Assembly: GCA_935421135.1 (NCBI GenBank)
Contig: OW285192.1
Coordinates: 14,485,001-14,549,000, forward strand
Direction: 5' to 3'
Origin: Bugulina stolonifera
Lineage: Eukaryota; Bryozoa; Gymnolaemata; Cheilostomatida; Bugulidae
DNA: 64,000 nucleotides
The position numbers and the translations under genes are program-made. Below, one piece after another: positions 1-12,946 of the stretch (within the stretch, counting starts at the first letter, position 1; the number at the start of each line of letters is the position of its first letter). The notes under the pieces were generated by a model, which was given only the letters and a program-made list of their open reading frames with translations, ran no database searches and had not been told where the DNA came from.

Positions 1-826
1 ATTCAGGATAAGCCACATGCAGTACATATACAGATACAAATCAGCTGAAAGGTTAGTTTGAGAAAGTACCTTGATACAATTAGAGACCAATCATATGATG
101 CAAGCCAGCATTTAACATGTACATTGTGTACATTATTCTGATGTGAAAATCAGCTAATTAATTAACTAATATTATAGTTTTCCACAGCAAGTACAACAGC
201 CCTTATTTGGGACTAAATGCGCTAATAGCATCAATTTTGGTTTGGCCAGAGTAACATGAAATAATCTACGCTCTTCAATTTGTATTGCTTTGTAGCATAT
301 GCTTAGCATCTTGTCCTAACACTGCAATTTTACAGCAATCTAAATCTTGCATTATATAATAATTTTATACCTCTACTAACATTATACTGCTTGAAAAATG
401 TAGGTTGTTACATGGATTTTTACCCCTTTTTTACAAGTACATGTGCATGTAAATTAGCATTCATGTTGAGATGGAACCCTTAGCGCTTTCTGTCCTTTCA
501 CAGGTCTAATAAGTTGATACTAATTTGTAATGTACATGTACATGTATTGCATAACAGATAGCTGAAGAGGTGAATGAACTGTAGGGGGAGCAGACAAATT
601 CATAGGCCTAGACTTGGTTCAACTGCTATAGACATAAAAGCTGGAAGCACATTGTACAATGCAAGTTCAATCCCTTGCATAATTTTCAACAATCTCACAG
701 TTTACCCAGCTATGGTAACTTTTTCACTCTTGACAGCATTTATATGAAGGTTTAAGACGCTATTTGGACAACTTTATGGAAAAATGTTGCTGCAGCAAAA
801 GACAATTGAAATGTTCTGTATTTTAG
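1..826. other. Non-coding, nothing recognised
   Basis: AT-rich sequence with several ACATGTA-type palindromes (for example around 536-545). No exon, RNA gene or mobile element could be supported. Confidence 0.5.
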
Positions 827-908
827 ATATATGAAAAGGGAATTCGCTCTGCTCAAGAAATCTTAAAGAGAACAGCCACCAGTGATGAAAAAGATGCAGA
901 GGCCATGG
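827..908 (+). CDS. Candidate internal exon, unrecognised gene
   Basis: A pyrimidine-rich acceptor (CTGTATTTTAG) is followed by 82 open bases and an ATGG|GTGAAA donor. The frame encodes a charged helical peptide (YEKGIRSAQEILKRT, then SDEKDAEAM). The other two frames close early. No neighbouring exon joined in phase, so the gene, if real, runs off the left edge or continues in exons I could not see. Confidence 0.3.
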
Positions 909-1036
909 GTGAAAGCTTATTATTTTAAAATCCAAAACTATATGATTGTACATTGACTTGGTTATCAAAGCTTTTAACTGGTATTACAAGACAGTGCCTT
1001 AAAACTGTTTTAATAAACTGTATATTGTGGTGACAG

Positions 1037-1144
1037 GCTCCCCTTGACACTGAGGCTCCCCTTGACACTGAGGCTGCCCTTGACACTAAGGCTGCCCTTG
1101 ACACTGAGGCTGCCCTTGACACTGAGGCTGCCCTTGACACTGAA
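1037..1144 (+). repeat. 18-bp minisatellite, six copies
   Basis: Six tandem copies of an 18-base unit (GCTGCCCTTGACACTGAG). The first two copies carry GCTCCC in place of GCTGCC, and one copy has ACTAAG in place of ACTGAG. The unit length is a multiple of three. The plus strand reads A-A-L-D-T-E repeats in one frame and the minus strand reads S-R-A-A-S-V, so open frames exist on both strands. I consider it non-coding unless transcript data show otherwise. Confidence 0.85.
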
Positions 1145-4100
1145 GGCAGTAGGACCTGCCAGACAGCTCTATGTTAATCTGTGTCTGTGACAGGACACTA
1201 AGCAGGCCAGGCCAAGTGGTTAGATGGCTATTATCCATATTAATCTATTATGTAATTGTTATGCAATAATCACCCATTATCTTATCTGTGACATTTATAT
1301 TATTATACTTACTTGTGTATTCTCTTGTCTCAGTACTACAGAGTATATAAGAGGACAATTTCATTGTACAGAGGATTCATTGTTATACTTAGATAGTGTC
1401 TTTCACACAATACACTATTCTACATAAACTACTAAATACCACTGATTAGTTGATCTGGGAGCACATAGGATAGCAGCAAACCCAGTACCTACTTAGGGTG
1501 GCTTGAACCAATAAGAAGTTATCATCTCTCTACTCTTACAAGCTAGCAGTGGCTGGCCTGTGGTGCACAGCCATTACAATAATGTTTTATTATTTCACTT
1601 TATGATAATTACATCACCCAATGATGCAATGTTTCCCAACTACAGGTTATAGGGTGCCCAATAATACGACGTTAACTAATGCAACAGTATCACTAAAATG
1701 CACAATAAATAACACTACCAAACAGAGTGAATTTTGCTCTTGAACGTAGGCACAATCTCATTCGCTAGCTGTCCATTGTTAGTGGGAAATAGCAGTTCAT
1801 GTAATTAGACCTTGGTATATTGGTAGTTGTCCTCTCTTCACACACTGACCATCAGCAGTACACAAAACACCCAGCCTTGCATGTGCATTGTCTACTGGGC
1901 ACTCATTAACTATTTATTGTAATTATAAATTAGCCTTTCTCAGCCAGTTATGTTCAACTTCTACCAGCAAAACACAAATGGAGAGAGAAAGGACAACTTC
2001 TATTTATAACAATTCTCTGATGAATGAACAAAATCTAGGAGTATCAACTTGATATACATGTTGCAATTCTAACTAAATTAGTCATCTAAATAATATTCTT
2101 CAGGAGCAAGGGCCTTCATTCAATAATGATCATAGAGAGAAGTTATCCTCTCACTTTCCATCTGTCTCCTACTGGTAGAAATGAAACAAAATAGATTGAG
2201 AGAGGACGACTTCCAACTGCAATCAATAGTTTTGTGCCTATGAATTATATTTCTCCAAAATACATTCAATATTAATAAAGAATCTTCCTGAGAAAGGGTT
2301 AAGTTATGATTTCATATTTTTATGTGTAGCCTATTCACAATTCACTGTATTATAAATTATATTCTATACGTCTGTGTGCATCTAGTATGCACAGGTAGGA
2401 TGAAGCTCCCCGTCTATATTCTTCAACCAAAACAAGAGCAGCAACATCACAGCAAAACAGGTTAAAATGGCAGCTCAAGAACTCTCTGTTTAGGTTTTGG
2501 GGCACCGCTGTTCACCCTGGGTTTAATGGGCAGTGACTGAAGAGCAGTAGTGAAAATGTGGTGAAATCATACACCACCATTAATAAAATGAGAAACAGCT
2601 AAGCATGTGATACATGTACATTGTACATCTACCATGTACGTAAATGTACATGTACAATGTATATGAAATGACACAGACTTATTCTGTCCCATCCTTACAT
2701 TGCACTGTATTGAGAATATTAAGATTATGTGATGTGCATGTAGACAGGTGTACAATTATACATGTCATATGAAAGTTAATAATATTAAATATTTTAGCTT
2801 CTCAAATTGAAGTGTATTGTACCAAATTGCAATACCTGCTTGAAAGGGCTGCAGTTGCACTAACACATTTACCTACATGGTACTATTAGTTAGAGTAGGC
2901 TAAGGCAGGAAAGTACATGTCATTCCTTACTCTTGCACTACCTGTTGCCTTGCTTGTACATGTAAATAATTGAGAACTAGGAAGTACTAACAGCAGTAAG
3001 TTGGTCTATCAATATTATTACATGTAGTTCAACAAAGGTGGGCTGATCCCTGCTCCTCTTTGATATACAGTATATCTACAATATTAGCCACAGGGGCCCT
3101 TGTGACATGTGTTCTGCACTTTTTGTCTCTGCCTTAGAGATCTTTGTTGTTGTTGAGACAATGAGTTGAAGAATTACATACCTACATGTTGGATTATAAT
3201 ACTCTTATACATTAAATAACAACACCAGACCTCTCAAAATGTTTTACATAATATACAATGTATAACATGTACATGTACATGTACATCACATATTGTTCAT
3301 AATAAGAGTCATGTACTAACAGTGTACATGCATAATATAAAACATACTGTGTACAGTTATATAACAATCTAACAGACTATCCAAACTTACGTTCTCTGCA
3401 GAACCGAAGCAATTAGGGTAGTTAGAATAGACAGACAGAGCCGAATCTATCACACAGATCACAACCATGTAAATGTGAGAGACATACGTACATTGTACAT
3501 CGGACATAATAATTATTCTAGTGAGACCAGCAGCAGTGGGTCATACATAAACAAAAGATTGAAGGTTCTCTCAGTGTTTATTTAAGCACATTGTATAGCT
3601 TCAGGTTGTGTACTACCCATGGACGCAATTTTTAGTACATTCTTCCAGCAGACAACGACTAAAGTAAGCCTAATCTACCAAGAATACCTACATGTACATG
3701 TTGATCAATCCATTAAAACAACAGAAAAATAAAATTATATAGATGTCACATACATGTAGAGAGAATACAACTTCGGTTCAGAATATACAAATGTACATGT
3801 GCATGTACCTTGCTAGCAGCTCTAAGAGGAACACCATGGATGCATGAACGCAATACCATACATGTACATGTATATTATGAAAGTTACAAAAATGTGGTAG
3901 GAGATGCACTGGTACTAGCACTGTTTTTGTAGCAACTGTGTTTACTCAGCTGCATAAAAGAGAGGGCAACCATTAATATAGATGGGACATACTGAAAACC
4001 AGCATCTAATATTATACTTGCTTTCTGTAGGAGGCTTTCAATTATTTCATGTATATATTTAGTAGTTGTCCTCCCTCCTCCACAGCTGAACAATTGCAGT

Positions 4101-4750
4101 GCACATACATGTAGCTGTTGACACGTGCATTGTAAATGATATTCGTACTAATAGTAGTTGGAGCACTTTTTGTACTTAGTCAAATATGCATGTTAAAACC
4201 ACATAATTTAACACTCGGATGTTTTATTACCTGCATAACATTTGAGAGAGAGGAGACAACTCAGAAACATTGTGAAAAATAACACATGCATTAGCCCAGA
4301 GGCCTACAGCATTGACACTTGTATCATAGTACAAATAACTGCTGTGTTATGATATTTGACAACATTATCAACTATGGCTTGACTTCTGTAGTCTAATTAT
4401 ACTCCTACAGTAGAATGAACTTGGTAGAAATACTTTACTTACATGTACATTCAGAAAGACTGATTCTAGAAGCAATTCAAATTTAAATTGGTTATGAACT
4501 CATGATCATATGAAGTCACTAGTGGTTTGGGCTAGGATTGGCATTGTTTGTACACCATAGTAGCATGAAAAAATAAACTCTACCTGCTATCCCTTAATGC
4601 TCTTTTACAGAAGGTAACTGTTTTGTACATATTTTCGACACCTGCTTAGTAGTTCCAGCTGTAGTATAAGTCTAACATACATGTACATGTAAATAGACAA
4701 ATAAACATAATTTGTATTGAACACTTGTTTTATTACAACCTGTTTATCAC
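1145..4750. other. Non-coding region rich in ACATGTACATGT palindromes
   Basis: No gene is supported. The block contains many copies of the ACATGT/TGTACA palindrome (for example 2610-2660, 3267-3283, 3693-3700, 3857-3870) and several short GAGAGGACAACT-like motifs (1830, 1988, 2142, 2197, 4057, 4246). Two short exon-like segments were examined and rejected. Confidence 0.5.
4727..4733 (-). terminator. Candidate polyadenylation signal
   Basis: AATAAAA on the minus strand lies about 25 bases beyond the TAA at 4756 of the tentative membrane-protein gene. Its spacing supports the 4821-4756 segment being a genuine terminal exon. Confidence 0.35.
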
Positions 4751-4755
4751 AATAA

Positions 4756-7663
4756 TTACATAGATATAACTGAACTATCATACTTCTTTCCTTTTCCCTT
4801 CCTCTGTAATCTCTTCTTATTCTGCAAATGAAAATCAGAATTTTATTACTGCAATTTGCAGAAGAAAATCACAACTTTGTAGAGGCTATGTTGAGGAATG
4901 TTGGTGCAACATTGGCAGAATGACTACTGCTTACCAGCAGAACCCTTTTACTGACACTATATAGTACTAACTAATTACATGACTAATTCTACCAGCTTCT
5001 TATTGATTGCAATTACATGGGTTGAGGATCAAACAGGTGACTGGGCCCCCAAGTTAGAGTCCAGGTACATAGCGGCCAGGTACATTGCCAGGTACATAGC
5101 GATATACATGTACAATATAATATGGCTGTGTGTTCACATGCATTTCAGTTTGTAAAACTGCATGAAATGTGATTGAATACGACATTAATGCAGCACAATA
5201 GCAGGCATCAGTCGCTGAAATTTTCAGATTGCTGGCCAAGACTATGAATAACAATAAAACACAATAAATGATTATTAAGCCAGGGACTTGCATATGCATG
5301 TACCAAACATACATGTACATTTATTAAAATTTGAATTGAATACCACTGATTTAGGACCTACACTGTACAAATATATCATTTATTTTAATTGTGACATACA
5401 GTACCTGTATTTGAATCCATTAGTAGGAAAGGGAGCATATGAGTGAAGTATCTTTCTTCTTCGTAAGCCCATCATTACTGAAACATAAAACAACAAAAGT
5501 TTGATCATCATTGCTTATGCAGACAGTTCACCTGACCACTAGGGTTAAGTGTAGAAACAGTAGAAATGAAATTATACAATAGGTCTAGTGCTACTCTCTA
5601 TCATTAAATTAATTAACCCATGCCAATATATTATAATAAAACTAGGGGTTCTATCAAAATATCCATTTGTAAACTCTGCGGCATCATGGACCATGGTATC
5701 TCACAATTTTGTAGAAAGATGCAATATTAATGACTGAACTGACATAAATACTTGATCAGAAATATGTTACACGGGACTGCTTGATTGTTAGAGACTATTT
5801 GTACGTGTCAATAGAGATCTATATTATTGTGAATACATGAGAAAGGCAATCATCTAAGTATGTGTATAAGCTAAGTTGCAACTGTGAGAGGTTGTTGTGC
5901 AAACAAGGTGTAGTTGACCTGCAATCTAAACTAATTTTGTGCACCTATAACTATGACAAGAATGGTAAAACAACCGGCTACCAGTTTTCTATTAAGTTCA
6001 TTAGCCAAATTTTCACTTACTAACAAACATCCCTGCGAAGAGCATGATAGACATAGTTAGCTTTTCTCTAAAGTCATTAGAAGATCTCCCATGTATCTAA
6101 ATAGAATCAGAGTAGTCTCTCCCCCACATGCTTGTGTTACCTAGAAATACATATTATACAAGGACATGCTTACTATGATAGCAGGTTTGACTATTTGATA
6201 CAATGTACAGCGTGAAAAAGTTGAGAAAATCGGATACAATTTATGCGAATTGACATTATTAGTAAGGGTGGGTAACTCTCACTGAAAACATTATCATGGA
6301 AATTTTAACCATTTTTGACTACTTTTCGTGCAGTTTAGCATGAGATAGTTACTCTACTAACAGTTTAGATATGATTATAGAGCTATGACAGCCATGGTGC
6401 TAAATAGTGGGTTTGCATAGAAGGTCAACTTTAACAATCAACTTAATAATCTTAATTTAATTGAGACTGTACACCCCCTGTCATTGAAAAATCCACTGAA
6501 ATCAATTAAAGTAAATTCGGAACTGGGAAAGAGGTCAATTTATTTTACTGCCGCTAATCTATTTGGTGAGCATGCGTGGGACCTATGAGGCCTTCCCGGT
6601 GGGGTCTTTGCGGGACACCTGGCTGCTCATCTCTGGGAGCTTGATGCATAGTGGGTGGGCGCGGCGTGTGTCCCTGGTTGCATGTGTCAGCCTTCTGTGG
6701 CTGGCGAACCTCTGGAATGGGGCTGTCACAACTCTAGTTTCGAACTATCTGATTAGCACCATGTTCTATTACCTTATTTTAATATCACTACTACTTGAAT
6801 AATGATGACATAAACTAATAAATAAATGAAAAAAAACATGATCCTGTCAGAAGTGCCATGATGTTCAATCACAACCCAAAGTAGTTTGACAGCATGCATG
6901 TTCTTTACAAATATATACTACTAGGTGTAAATTTATACACTTTGTAATACATGTTGGTTAGAGCATTACATGGCTGAAATGCAGGTCAAGTAGGCCTATC
7001 CTGTCTGTTTACCTTAAACAATTTTAGTCATATGTGACTCATTTAGCCTACTACAGGTTTAATCTAGTTTTGACCAACCAGGTAGGCATCCTAAGTACAA
7101 TAATACACTAGGGAATTTTTGCTTACAGCGTCATAGGATTTGCCCCCACATAAGTCTGACTCTTCTTTTGATGTTGGAACCACACTTTCTGGTGGCTGCC
7201 AAGTGTCTGCATCTTTCTGTCTCTTCCTTCCATCAAATAAAAATCCTGAAAATGATATGGAATATAATATTATAACTACTAGTTAATGCAATAATGGTTT
7301 GAGCAGATGAAGTTTTGATCAATCATTTACATAAATATAAATAATGTTATTTAGGCCTATATCTATAATAAGCACCGGTCTGAATTGATTGTAAGAAATT
7401 TTACTGGGCTGCATTTGGTCTTCTAGTTGGTTGTAGTAAAGCACTGCAGCCTACATGGTTTTGACATGTCCAGTTGGTTCAGTTTTGGAGTTCAAATAAC
7501 CTAGGAAAGTATAAGTTTTTCTTCTTTTTTCTCAGGTGAAGGGGCCCCTTCACCTTTTCTGCAATGGTTTTATCCTTAGCTAACCTACAGCAACAAGCAA
7601 CCGGGTACAAAGAAACCCTTGTCTTCACTCACCAAAGTTTATGAAGATAATGGTTGCAGTCTT
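4756..7663 (-). CDS. Tentative small membrane protein gene, 4-5 exons
   Basis: Not a family I recognise. Minus-strand exons 7663-7633, 7245-7127, 6096-6021 and 5477-5405 join with compatible phases and good GTAAG/GTGAG donors. They encode a basic, then Ser/Pro/acidic segment (PPESVVPTSKEES) followed by a hydrophobic stretch (LTMSIMLFAGMFVIMMGL) and a basic RRRK stop-transfer motif, which looks like a single membrane span. The 3' end is uncertain. One option is an exon 4821-4756 with a Lys/Arg-rich tail (RKGKGKKYDSSVISM) ending just before an AATAAA on that strand, but the best acceptor gives the wrong phase and a weaker one must be used. The other is read-through of the 5405 donor to a stop at 5380. 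No initiating ATG was found, so the first exon is missing. Confidence 0.4.
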
Positions 7664-7815
7664 CTACAAGTCGGTTAGCTACCGGAAATTCGTTTATCCT
7701 GCTAGCCAATAGGTGGACAGCTCCTTAGCACAGTCTCCTATGGGATGCGTAGGATAGTTGTAGTTCACTGCATAACAAAGCTAAATTTAAACTTCTTATT
7801 TCAGTCTCTATCCAA

Positions 7816-9222
7816 CAGAGCTGGTTCCAAGTAGGATCTAAGCCAACAGGTCGACTCATTGTAAACTTTTGGAGGCAAGCTAAGTTGAAGTCAAGTCAGA
7901 ACTGCTTCAAGTCAGTGTACAATGCAAGTCTCAAGTCAAGTGGGAGACAACTTCAAAAAACATTGACAGGTTTTTTTTACAAAACATTGCCTTTTTAATA
8001 GACATTGCAATCTATTGCATACCAGAGCTGGGTCCAAGTCATAGATTGACTTGCTAAGTCAAGTCACACGTCGACTTGACTTGGACTTGTCAACACGCTG
8101 ACTTGATTTGAATTTGACTTGCATATCAGTGTGACTTGACTTGGATGCATCAATGTGGAGAATAAAGTAGTGCAAGTAGTATGGTGTAAGTAGTGAATAC
8201 AATGCACAATGCAATAATTAGTCAATTAAACTACAATACGTAGAGTGTAATTGCAGGACTGGCCAGTAGACACTCTGTACTGTACCATGTTCTGTTTGTA
8301 TGCTATGTAACACAGTATCACTGTCACCGATACTGTATATAATACTACATGACCAGTCTCAACTGTAGTGCCAATATTGCTACATACATAGACTAGTTGC
8401 CATAATTATTTTCTAGCATACATGCCCATCCAACTACATCTTGGCATGGTTTTTCATGCATTAGAATGTTTACTAAAAGAAAAAAGTGATGTTTGGAAAG
8501 ATGTCCAATAATCTTGAAGTTGTCTCCTACTTGACTTGCATTTCAACTTGCAAGTAGACAAGTGGCCTTGGACTTGACTTGTGACTTGCATGACAGCTGA
8601 CTTGACTTAAGGTAGCACTGACTCGACATGGACTTGACTTGCCTCCAAAGTTTTAAAAAATGGCTTGACTTGTTGACTTGCAAGTTGACTGGGACACAAC
8701 TCTGTTTCAAACTATGCAAAAGTTTAGTTGGGTATGCATGCCATTCAACTATGATAAAGAACCAGTCTATAGATGATGCAATGATATTGGCACTGATATC
8801 TAAGACTGGTCATGTGGTATTGTACACTAGTAATAGTGATACAGTGTTTAATCGGACATAAGCAGCACATGATACGGGTGTGTCAACTAGCTACCCTATT
8901 ATTCCAAACTAGTTCATATTGTAGTGCATAGTCTCAAACCCCTAACCCTGATATACTCTGAGGAAAAGGATATGTGGGTAGACAATTAAGACTTGTTTCT
9001 TATGTTGACTAAACAGTGTACACAATTTTATCCGTCACATTGACTTGGTAGGCCCCAATTCAAAGTCCTAAGTCACAAGTAATTCAGATTTTCAAATTAA
9101 GTCAAGTGAAGTCACATTGATGTGCAAGTCAAAGTCAAGTCACCAAGTTGGCAAGTCCAAATCAAGTCGGCTTGTGAATTGAATTCTTGTCAAGTCAAAC
9201 CTATGACTTGGACCCAGCTCTG
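7816..9222. mobile_element. hAT-like MITE (outer element, inverted orientation) with a nested copy
   Basis: The left terminus reads CAGAGCTGGTTCCAAGT and the right terminus is the inverse, ending in GGACCCAGCTCTG. Subterminal regions are packed with GACTTG/CAAGTC repeats. Inside it lies a second element of the same family (8023-8704), which splits the sequence matching the family interior. Flanking 8-mers (7808-7815 and 9223-9230) match at only 4 of 8 positions, as expected of an old insertion. No coding capacity was seen, so it would depend on a transposase encoded elsewhere. Confidence 0.7.
8023..8704 (+). mobile_element. hAT-like MITE nested inside another copy
   Basis: It begins CAGAGCTGGGTCCAAGTCAT and ends GGGACACAACTCTG, the same termini as the element at 20929-21854. 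The interiors also match, for example the GCAGGACTGGCCAGT block and the ACTGTATATAATACTA block. The flanking 8-mers TTGCATAC and TTTCAAAC agree at 6 of 8 positions, consistent with a decayed hAT target duplication. It interrupts the outer element at 7816-9222. Confidence 0.75.
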
Positions 9223-11900
9223 CTGCCTTACATGATAAAACTTAGGCCTACTACAACTTGGAAACTTTCAAAAAATTGATTTGCACGATTGTGAGGGATC
9301 TTGCGACTATTCGACAAGGACAGTTCAAAACAGGATCTTTCGAAACTGGACAGTTCAACACCAGGCAGTTCGAAACCTTTAAACACTAGACTTCAAATAA
9401 TTTCTATTTTCAAAATTATCTTTTATTTATTTAAAACTAATTGTATGTCAGTTGTGCTCCTCTAAAAATAACCAAAACAGTTTCGAACAGTCCGGTAGTG
9501 AAATGTCCTGTTTTATCTGTCTTTTTGAAATGCCCCTTTACCACTGTAAGGATAGGGCTTACACAGTGATAGGCCTTATTAAATACTCAATTAATATTAC
9601 CTTTAAAGTTAGTTTTCAGCATTTATGTTATTAACAGGGTAAACAATTTAATAAAAAATTAAAATTTAATCACATTTTATTATTTACTATAATTTGTTTT
9701 CATATAACTATGCTGTAATGAGGCCTATTACAAATAATAATTTAATTTAATTATTTGTTCATACGAGTATTACATTATTAAATTTTATAATACTAGTAGT
9801 ACGCATAGGGACCTATACCATATGCTAATGCTAGTATGAGAATTTAAATTAATAATATAATGTCCGCATTCATATGGAGATCATTGTGTCTGCTTACTTC
9901 TTTTCAGTTTTTAGCCATTTACGATGTTGGCAAATGAAAACAATAATAAATTCTAATTCAAAAATAAAATTGGTAGACATTTAGGCCTAAAATATGATTA
10001 TTATAATTATACTATACTTATTTTACACTATTTTATATTAATTTAAAAAATATAAATAATTGTTAAAATCAGTCAAACTGTTGACTATTTATTTAATTAT
10101 ATTATAATGATTATTATTATTATTATTATAAATTTATTTGATATTGAAATCCATGCATTGGATTGATTATCTTAAAGTTATGTAATATTATAATATAATT
10201 ATAATATTTATATTGCATAAATAAATTATTCATATGTCATACCACATCATATGGCTTCTATAGCATAATTATATATGATAATGACTATGGGGAATTAAAA
10301 TTAGTTTAGTAAAAGTATAGTAATAGTGTAAGTATCGAGTAGGTCTAAAATAAAAATAAAAATACTCAACAGAATTAATATCAATATTTTAGAATATCAA
10401 TATGAATGAATATTACTGAATTTTATATATAATTATCATTATAAATGATTGCAATTGGCACTAAAGAAATACTACAAAGTGATAGTCAGAGTTTGAGAAG
10501 TAAGTGATTTGTGAAGCTAATGCTGAACCTCTCCATTTTCATCCAACAGCTGGTTCCATTCTAAAGTTCAAGTAGTAGGACAAAAAAACAAACTGAAACT
10601 GAAGCAGTCTTCATAGCAAGATGGAGGTTGGAAAACTTATTTCAAGAGAAGACAATTACATTATAAATAATAGATAGCCTTTAGGTCCTTTCCACTTGTG
10701 TATAATGGGCCTCATGGTTGATGCCCTAGTCAAAAGAGCATTGCTTCTAAGAAACCTGAGCTAAAGTATGTTTGCTGTTGGGGGTAACATTGACAAAATT
10801 AGAAGTTACTGCATAGGCTATGGTCAACATACCAAAGGTACTACAAATGTGAATAAGAAGTAGAAGAACATCAAAACTACTTGTACAAGAAAAATATAAA
10901 CTAAATTTAGTCATATTATCATTTGAGACCAAATAATAAGTTGTCCACCCCCACTCAAAGCTGATCCAACTGCACTGCAATCAATACACCATTCATTCAT
11001 GACGCAATGTACTTGTAGCTATATAATATAATATAACAGCCACAGTTGTCATTTTACAAAATGTATTGACACTGTGGCTGTTCTAGGGTACCCCCCTAGA
11101 ACAACCATATTTTGCATCGCCTTCCAAACCTTCGATAACCTATATGGTAATTTTCCTGAGGGATGTACTGCAATGAAGCACATACTGTATAATGGATGAT
11201 CTGTGGATAGGCTAGGTTCAAAGTATATGTTTAGTGCAGAGAGGAGATAAGAGTGGCCTGGGTCTACATCTGCAGGCTTACAATCCATAATATTGTTGGT
11301 TGCTGTAAGTTATATGGTATTAAGACTAAAGAATAATACTTGCAGGAAACTATTACATTATTCCGGGAATAAATACTGGAAATTTTGAAATTTCATAGAT
11401 CTGGCAAATTTTATGGTCTATGAAGCACCAGACAAACAATACATACATGTCCATTGTGGTATTGTATAATCTTATTTATTTAGCAGGGATAACTCCCAAT
11501 AAGTTAACAGAAACGTTTTCCACAAATAACATTATTTCATGTAAAAGATATTGTATGTTATGTACAAGTTATGTATTTAAATGCTATAGATAGAATGAAA
11601 ATGAATAGGCTACAGCTACCAACTATATCAACTGTGACAACCACAGGTTTTGCACAAAAGGACGAGGTCAAAAGTTCAGCACGTTGAACTTCTAACCCCC
11701 ATGCCCCAAAGGAATCATTCATAGCAGCTGGATTTGAGTAAACCAGAAAAATGGCAATAACCTGTATAACAGTGCACAAATGAATAAAAATATAAATAAC
11801 TTAAAAAAATACATGGATATGATAATGTAAACTAGTACATGGATATGGTGTACAATAGTATACATAATAATGCTACCAAAACCCATAAATAGGGACTCCT
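9223..11900. other. Intergenic, no gene supported
   Basis: Besides the AT-rich block there are short open frames on the minus strand at 11049-11288 and 11558-11779 with fairly natural composition, but no splice partners or recognisable motifs. Around 9306-9400 a short motif, CAGTTCGAAAC, recurs. Confidence 0.4.
9640..10480. other. Extremely AT-rich block
   Basis: Long runs of A/T with ATT/AAT microsatellite-like stretches (for example 10108-10132). Nothing coding was seen. It may be a matrix-attachment-like or decayed mobile sequence, but the sequence alone does not say. Confidence 0.5.
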
Positions 11901-11919
11901 TATGGGGAGTTTATATGAG

Positions 11920-12310
11920 GGAATTTATCTTGGCGATTTGTTGCTTCAACAAAAATCATCCAATCAAGGCACAAGATCAATATCTGCAATTTTGTGGTCA
12001 AGCTACAAAATCTCCAGATATATCGTGGACCCATTCAGCCGATCGCATGAGTCATTTACATAGCACGAAATCGCAAGCGAAGTACCCACTGGGATTTCGG
12101 CCGAACAAATATCGCATATGTGTAAACTCACTTTTATAACTGAAGATCTATATATATACTTTGTATCTTGACCACAAAGCTTCAGGTAATTAATCCTGGC
12201 GATTTTGTGTTTACACTAGGAGATTTTGTTGTGGCAATAAATCGCCATGGTAAATCTCCTAACCAGGCGATTTATAACTCATTGCCTCGGCGGCATTAGT
12301 TTGATCTGTA
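11920..12310. mobile_element. Possible MITE with CpG-bearing GCGATTT motifs
   Basis: In an otherwise CpG-poor region, GCGAT/ATCGC occurs about ten times in 370 bases. It includes CCTGGCGATTTTGTG near 12195 and CCAGGCGATTTATA near 12262, with GTGTTTACACTAGGAGATTT between them. GTGTTTACAC-type sequences are common near the ends of Harbinger-like MITEs. I could not fix both ends or a target duplication. Confidence 0.35.
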
Positions 12311-12461
12311 TCTATTTTTAAAGAAACCTTCAAGCAGGCCAGATAATATTATCATCGTTTTCAATTGTGAGAGTGTGATCAGAAATCTTTTTAAATAAAT
12401 ATTATTATACAATCAAAAACTTACATGTTTTACTTCCCACTATTAATCTCATGTACAACAG

Positions 12462-12611
12462 CAGTTACATGTAGACCAGTTATATGTAGACCAGCTATAT
12501 GTAGACCAGTTACATGTAGACCAGTTACATGTAGACCAGTTACATGTAGACCAGTTACATGTAGACCAGTTACATGTAGACCAGTTACATGTAGACCAGT
12601 TACATGTAGAC
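12462..12611. repeat. 15-bp minisatellite, about ten copies
   Basis: Tandem units of GTTACATGTAGACCA. Two early copies have ATATGT in place of ACATGT; the remaining copies are nearly identical. Because 15 is a multiple of three, both strands carry long artificial open frames (TCRPV and GLHVT pentapeptides); neither is likely a gene. Confidence 0.92.
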
Positions 12612-12946
12612 GGAATGTCAATTATCAGTTTTAAGTGTGATGGCAGTTGAAGAAATTGTAAACTATAGTCATAATATTCTCTTATTCTATACGGTCAATT
12701 AGTGAAGCAAGTGCTACCAGGAGGAAAATTGGAGCCACAGTTTTTTGGGGGCCCAGCGCAGTCAATTCTAGGGTCCTTCTCAATAAAGTAACTGGCTCAA
12801 CACTTCAACAACGTAGACAATTCCTCTAAGATGCAATAATTCCAAAAGTACGAAATTTGTGGTTTGGTTATAGCTTTTACTTCTTATAAATGCTTGGGAG
12901 CTAGTAAATATATTGGAAAATGTTGGTGTGAGCGACTATCTTAATG

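Noticed and set aside
3391..3446. Possible 56-base minus-strand exon with good splice sites
   Set aside because: Too short, no partner exon in phase and no recognisable product.
3894..3958. Possible terminal minus-strand exon after TTTTATGCAG
   Set aside because: Short Ser/Thr-rich peptide, no upstream exon and no poly(A) signal nearby.
6563..6802. 79-codon plus-strand frame in a GC-richer island
   Set aside because: Shares GGCTGCTCAT-type blocks with repeat-derived islands near 13.3 and 14.1 kb; likely a mobile-element remnant.
11049..11779. Two natural-looking minus-strand frames (79 and 73 codons)
   Set aside because: No domain, splice partner or poly(A) signal; kept only as a remark.
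12425..12634. 69- and 63-codon frames with pentapeptide repeats
   Set aside because: Direct translation of a 15-bp minisatellite in both orientations, with no splice or domain evidence.
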